From positions 1 to 42,886 of the forward strand of contig JBKJTT010000006.1 of assembly GCA_046590205.1 (NCBI GenBank): DNA of 42,886 nucleotides, read 5' to 3'. Source of the stretch: DATDEW01 sp046590205. Its GTDB lineage: Bacteria; Bacteroidota; Ignavibacteria; Palsa-1295. Of this stretch, positions 39,801 through 42,886 are shown one piece after another. The notes beneath the pieces are model-generated. The model searched no databases. It saw only the letters and a list, made by a program, of their open reading frames with translations, and was not told the DNA's origin. The number at the start of each line of letters is the position of its first letter. Position 1 is the first letter of the stretch. The position numbers and the translations under genes are program-made.

Positions 39801-42668
39801 ACAGGATATGATGAACGAGATTATGTCTTTAGATTATCTGGACATCTTTTTAATATTTTACGTGGCGATTCTATCTTGAATAGGATTCCTAATTCTGGCG
39901 CTCATAAGATAAATATGCCAATGGCAATGACCATGGCAAAGATAAAGGCATCGTTATTTGACCAGATTGGCGGCGGACTGTCCATGGGCTGGTACAATTC
40001 TTTGCAGCAGCATAGTGTCTTGGGTGATGCCGCGATGGGGTTTGCGTTGCGTCCGCAGCCGGAATTCAATATCCAGAACAAGGACGTTACTATCACTGAC
40101 ACGAAGGGCATTGAAAGGACTTCCTTCTCAATTCTTGATTCGTTCTTTACGGTAACGGCGAAGGTCTCAAACTTCGGGTACAGTGCCGAGACTCCTATCC
40201 ATATCTCAATCATTGATGAACAGCCCAATGCAAGACAGCTGATTATCATTGATACTTTGCTTCGACTTGATTCAAGTGCTACCATCTCAGCAACATTCCC
40301 AATAGATACATTCGCTGTTGGTTCAAATACGTTGCGTATCAAGATAGACTACGATGATAAATTTGCCGAAACGAATGAGAAAGATAATGAGATCGCAATT
40401 CCTTTCTATATCAGCGGCAGATCGGCTACGCCGTTCTATCCTCCCGAAGCATCAAAGAACTTCTGTGACGTAACTACTGACTCCATTAGATTTATATCGC
40501 TGATACCTGTGAAGACTATTGGCGCGACAGTCGAGCTTGAAGTTGATACTACCGTTCGTTTCACTAATTCTAAACCTATAGTATCCGGTCTGCTATCAAG
40601 TATCTTCTTTGATAGAACTGTTGCTCGAAGTGTATTGCCTAATCCATCTTCGGGTGTGATATGGTGGCGGACTCGCCTCATTATCCCGGGCAGCGATCCA
40701 ACGCCTTGGCAAGTTGCATCACTTGACCTTCTTTCTGACGGTAAGCCGATGCTATCGCTTTCCTCAAGAGACCAACTTGAAAGAATGATAGTCAGCGGAT
40801 TGAAGATAGATGAATTAGATGGTGCGCTTACAATTCCTGAATCCGATACAGTAAGGTTTAGAGTCATATCAAGGACTGCACAAGCCACTGTCCCTGTTTC
40901 GCAGATACTTGCAAATGATCAAGCTCTTTCGACATTCTTTAATGCCGGTACTGTCGTTGCAATTCTTACTCCTGACGGCAGCGGTATCGAAAATGGCACA
41001 AGTTATATATTTCCATCCTTCCAAGATACTCTTTTGACGAAGCAGCTTGCCGTGACATTTGATTCTCTCATCGCATCAGTACCCACAGGAAGGAAGGTTA
41101 TTGTCTATACTAATCTTCAACCTGCAACGCCGATGTTTACGACTGACCCGAAGGTTACCGCTGCACTGCAATCGCTGGGTTCGCTCAAGGGATTTGATAC
41201 ACTCGATTATTTCGAGGCGTATGCCTTGATAGGTGTTAAAGGCAGTGCACCGGGTACAGCAAAAGAGGGAATCGTTGCCAAAGAACTTGGTCAGATAGAG
41301 TTGAATGATACTGTCATTACCAAAGGCACCAACGGCAATGCTGTTACGCCGCTCTCTGCCGTTGCAAAGCGGTATGGCATTATGAGATGGAGTGCGTCAG
41401 ACATTGTTGGTGATAGCTCAATTCGTTTTCAAGTTATCGGTGAACCGCTTTCGGGTTCGTCGCAGGTATTAAAAACTATTTCTGCTTCAAGCGGCACGTC
41501 GGCTGATCTATCCGATATTAATGCCCGTGAATATCCGAAGCTTTCGGTTAAAGTCAATTTCTCTCGTTCGTCTTCGACGACAACAAGTCCGAAGCTTTCG
41601 GCATTGTCGTTCGAGTATGACCCTGCGCCGGAATTCGTCGTTGAGGAAAATGCGCTTGTCATCCGACCTGATACCGTCACTGAAGAAGGGAAGACACTCG
41701 TTGCTGATTATACTATCCATAGCTTGCTGTGCATTGACGGCGAGAATGTACCTATCACACTCGTGAGAAATTATCGCGGCATCATTGATACTGTTGCCAA
41801 CCGCGTAATACCTAACTTCGTAGGTAAGTCCACATTGTCGTTCACCGATACGCTGAAGACGACGGGCTTTGAGGGGCAATCCATCCTCACTGCTATTGCG
41901 AATACGGGATATGCTGTCAATGAACAGTTGACTTTCAACAATGTATCGTCGAGGAGCTACCGCGTAGAGCGTGATAGCGTAAAGCCGAAGCTTGATGTGG
42001 TCTATGATGAGATTCATATCAATAAGGGTGATTATGTTTCTAAGAACGTTGAGATCAAAATTCGTTTTTCCGATGCAGCTACAGTTCGTATCACTGACAG
42101 CACTTCGATAACGGGTATCTTCCTTCCACTCAAGCAGGGGGCGCAGCCGATATTTTTTACAGGCGGCTCGAATGAGCCGAACTTCGAGACCAAGTTCATC
42201 GTCTATCCATCAGGCGAATTGCAAGGCGAACTTATTATCACTCCGACAGTACCGCTCGAGCCGGGGCGTTATAGCTTTACTGCCTATGCTCGTGATGCCT
42301 CAGGCAATCAAGCTGATACGATTGACGGCGAGTTCGTCGTCTCGGGGACGAATGGCTTTGATAAAGTAATGAACTGGCCCAACCCGTTCAAGTCTAACAC
42401 CTATTTTACCTTCATCCTGAAATCCGGTGGGGAAGCCGACGTAAAATGTATCGTCTATACCGTCGCCGGAAGAAAGATCAGGACACTCACCTTGGATAAG
42501 ACCAGTCAGCGCGTTGGACTTAATAAGATTGAGTGGGACGGCTTTGACGAAGACGGTAACGAAGTCGCCAACGGGACCTACCTCTACCGTCTCGTCCTAA
42601 ACGGCAAAAATGACGACGGCTCAGAAGTCAGCGAAGCAGTAACCGAGAAGGCGGTAAAATCGAAATAA
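36882..42668 (+). CDS. Giant PorU2-like T9SS gingipain-family (C25) cysteine peptidase
   Basis: A 1928-residue secreted protein. The ATG at 36882 gives a signal peptide (MHLRHFKYALFLFVVLQP ... LSQ); a GTG 11 codons earlier is an alternative. A long beta-rich N-terminal part is followed by a peptidase C25 domain (about 667-1010). Its catalytic His912 lies in YFFGHGSTTITD and Cys942 in ITLSCRTGAFSEP. Next come a CARDB-like adhesion domain (about 1059-1183), beta-sandwich material and a segment resembling the ILEI/FAM3 domain (about 1350-1460, with GRKVIVYTN ... AALQSLGS ... AYALIGVKGSAPG). More beta domains follow, and the protein ends in a FlgD/T9SS-type C-terminal domain (about 1824-1928, MNWPNPFKS ... 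GTYLYRLVLNG). PorU is the T9SS sortase; the size and extra modules fit the PorU2 subgroup, whose role is less clear. Confidence 0.88.
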   Translation: MHLRHFKYALFLFVVLQPMIGLSQTPKSGAKKVYIANKSSSVTAKVFGASSSPIVKQSTLESKNRTEIRFDVTLGEPIPNKVNLPIENAGGLTFNRMSWSEVMLNDLPKGASISMIAEEGKPLIPYLILPIAVPFDASNITPTVSNIDKKTFTNSYLLPREKRINDTTYSLEYNKSVYSNFRDKAIELSPAMTFRTMRFVVLRIPLVEFDASSGKIIAKKRFRAGISFSRSSNGIVTSTKSTDKILSPMYRTMVVNTGDIDKYKVPFHSYRTSSSRQSPQGFAGPKTFDTTITNWIDPSTNYVKLSVTRSGLYRLIATELSASGLDVSFWNAKDVRLLNKGKQVRLWVDTTADGRVSAIEFYGGKLSGFANEYYNWHSDTNVYWLSNSIRYTEPPLRFLGKTISPAPTNTIADAIVTLHHERDYFYYGGDPKSDESETIHRTDWIDGERFVWRRLNRDTASDEIQDQLVLSILPADAGNRTVKLEMLVRGVSNTDQIPHVGEFLVNGVKVVAIYDSLLFHDYEEYLLLSDIPMTAFRSGSNTIQINFVKGRAPIDEWYVDYYRLHLPVELYPNSDTAIAQGQWDFTTIERSGGYKLEMKSGDIASIYDLTNANRLLSSDKPSANITNVYDDQGGSVRYVAASSNSFLKPARISSWNNFTILDSSQQVDYIIITHPEFFATAKKLELRRKQAGLKTKVVTTDTVFNAFNFGSNEPWAIRRFLHYAFDFYAGTPPSLVTLFGDASWDPKFNLDNQYRADIDKSKIRDYVPTYGIPSSDYIFTTLEPTVDATLPKGVDTLLPDMIISRVPLETAEEAESFLSKLIEYESQPPAEWNKNFLFAMGGDEGIEHSVLMSYHDAYLNMNEYGGLLNPPMTIKNTLVERTDFSSGTDITHVPDLQTAFRKGQSLAYFFGHGSTTITDIYFGDPGTYRNAGLYPVFITLSCRTGAFSEPNLLSLNEAFLRVSNGGVILANGSTGYDERDYVFRLSGHLFNILRGDSILNRIPNSGAHKINMPMAMTMAKIKASLFDQIGGGLSMGWYNSLQQHSVLGDAAMGFALRPQPEFNIQNKDVTITDTKGIERTSFSILDSFFTVTAKVSNFGYSAETPIHISIIDEQPNARQLIIIDTLLRLDSSATISATFPIDTFAVGSNTLRIKIDYDDKFAETNEKDNEIAIPFYISGRSATPFYPPEASKNFCDVTTDSIRFISLIPVKTIGATVELEVDTTVRFTNSKPIVSGLLSSIFFDRTVARSVLPNPSSGVIWWRTRLIIPGSDPTPWQVASLDLLSDGKPMLSLSSRDQLERMIVSGLKIDELDGALTIPESDTVRFRVISRTAQATVPVSQILANDQALSTFFNAGTVVAILTPDGSGIENGTSYIFPSFQDTLLTKQLAVTFDSLIASVPTGRKVIVYTNLQPATPMFTTDPKVTAALQSLGSLKGFDTLDYFEAYALIGVKGSAPGTAKEGIVAKELGQIELNDTVITKGTNGNAVTPLSAVAKRYGIMRWSASDIVGDSSIRFQVIGEPLSGSSQVLKTISASSGTSADLSDINAREYPKLSVKVNFSRSSSTTTSPKLSALSFEYDPAPEFVVEENALVIRPDTVTEEGKTLVADYTIHSLLCIDGENVPITLVRNYRGIIDTVANRVIPNFVGKSTLSFTDTLKTTGFEGQSILTAIANTGYAVNEQLTFNNVSSRSYRVERDSVKPKLDVVYDEIHINKGDYVSKNVEIKIRFSDAATVRITDSTSITGIFLPLKQGAQPIFFTGGSNEPNFETKFIVYPSGELQGELIITPTVPLEPGRYSFTAYARDASGNQADTIDGEFVVSGTNGFDKVMNWPNPFKSNTYFTFILKSGGEADVKCIVYTVAGRKIRTLTLDKTSQRVGLNKIEWDGFDEDGNEVANGTYLYRLVLNGKNDDGSEVSEAVTEKAVKSK

Positions 42669-42774
42669 TGGTCTGTAACTCCTTATAAATCATCCTACTA
42701 ATTGTGCACCTCACTTCCTACCTTTACGCTTTAAAGTTTAAGCTTGAATGTGGTGCTGTACATTTACACATGTT

Positions 42775-42814
42775 GTATGGTCGTATGGAGGTTTGGTGGT
42801 ATGGACGTATGGTA
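42775..42814. repeat. Tandem array of five 8-bp units, GTATGGNN
   Basis: Contiguous units GTATGGTC, GTATGGAG, GTTTGGTG, GTATGGAC and GTATGGTA. Four of five keep GTATGG exactly and the middle one differs by one base. The phase is exactly 8 bp throughout. The last two bases of each unit vary. Confidence 0.85.
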
Positions 42815-42854
42815 CGGGTTCGGAGTTGAACCAGGAATGCCCAACTCGGGACTG

Positions 42855-42885
42855 CAAAAATACGCAATAATTCTCCCGTTTGCAA
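42855..42885 (-). promoter_or_regulatory. Bacteroidota-type promoter (TTG-N20-TATTTTTG) facing left
   Basis: On the minus strand a TTG (42885-42883) is followed by exactly 20 bases and then TATTTTTG (42862-42855). This agrees with the Bacteroidota -33/-7 spacing. The -7 word CGTATTTTTGCA is the same 12-mer found before the DtxR-family gene. The start site would fall near 42848, directly before an inverted repeat. No minus-strand gene follows. Confidence 0.6.
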
Positions 42886-42886
42886 G

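Larger units (their letters stand above)
42669..42886. other. Gene-free right end of the window
   Basis: 218 bp after the PorU2-like gene with no coding frame of note on either strand. It contains an octamer tandem repeat (42775-42814), an inverted repeat GAGTTG/CAACTC (42823-42847) and a strong minus-strand promoter candidate (42855-42885). No intrinsic terminator for the PorU2-like gene is visible. Confidence 0.7.

Noticed and set aside
39902..40888. Minus-strand frames of 146 and 150 codons opposite the PorU2-like gene
   Set aside because: Shadow frames of a long, clearly coding gene; low complexity (Ser-rich), no motif.
42740..42775. Short minus-strand peptide frame MCKCTAPHSS... of 15 codons
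   Set aside because: Too short and without start context. No reason to prefer it over chance.
42816..42850. Possible tRNA-like T arm (GGTTCAACTCC on the minus strand)
   Set aside because: The stem around the loop pairs at only three of five positions and no anticodon or D arm is found.
1..42886. CRISPR array, prophage, transposase or toxin-antitoxin genes
   Set aside because: No spaced direct repeats of array type and no matching protein motifs were found on either strand.

Overview
The window (42,886 bp, moderate GC) is chromosomal DNA of a member of the Bacteroidota / Chlorobiota / Ignavibacteriota (FCB) group. Three things support this. Two proteins carry type IX secretion (T9SS) features: a PorU-type C25 peptidase and a sorting domain of the NYPNPF...GTYYYRL type. 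Several promoters match the Bacteroidota -7 element TAnnTTTG. Shine-Dalgarno sequences are weak or absent before most genes. A Kapabacteria- or Ignavibacteria-like lineage is my best guess from the gene set (split transketolase, DUF1501/DUF1800 pair, PorU2-like protease), but this is inference and cannot be settled without a search. There is no phage, integron, CRISPR array or insertion sequence.

Layout. 1-2111: the 3' part of a tRNA-Thr(CGT) with a terminator, ffh (SRP GTPase), and a convergent DtxR/MntR-family metalloregulator. 2112-5065: a metalloregulator-type operator between divergent genes, then an operon for a diheme cytochrome lipoprotein (DUF1111/DHOR), a Rieske lipoprotein and an outer-membrane porin. 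5150-6955: lepA with a bidirectional terminator. 7004-11544 (minus): DUF1501 and DUF1800 proteins, a TPR membrane protein and an HU/IHF-type protein. 11545-11850: an intergenic region rich in inverted repeats. 11851-17374: split transketolase and two tandem parvulin-type periplasmic chaperones. 17371-19514 (minus): NfeD-like membrane protease and an orphan MalG-type permease. 19578-24228: purH-mreB-mreC-mreD-gpmA. 24232-26589 (minus): leucine-dehydrogenase-like enzyme and a DUF218 membrane protein. 26725-29166: beta-CASP RNase-like protein and phosphofructokinase. 29177-33109 (minus): cell-envelope cluster (FemAB-like, glycosyltransferase, EamA transporter, L,D-transpeptidase). 33229-36187: a small lipoprotein, then (minus) RqcH-like NFACT protein and a BadF-type sugar kinase. 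36252-42668: peptide deformylase and a giant PorU2-like protease. 42669-42886: a gene-free end with an octamer tandem repeat and a strong minus-strand promoter.

Together these are mostly core functions: SRP targeting, translation quality control (LepA, RqcH, Def), central carbon metabolism (transketolase, PFK, PGM), cell shape (MreBCD) and envelope assembly (SurA-like chaperones, L,D-transpeptidase, T9SS). The most interesting parts are: the putative metal-responsive cytochrome/Rieske/porin operon with its double operator; a DUF1501 protein that combines a Tat signal with a T9SS sorting domain; a PorU2-like protease with an ILEI/FAM3-like module; and the promoter plus repeat array at the right end, which may encode a small RNA. 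Gene packing is very tight: convergent genes overlap at their stop codons, and several genes must start at TTG or GTG.
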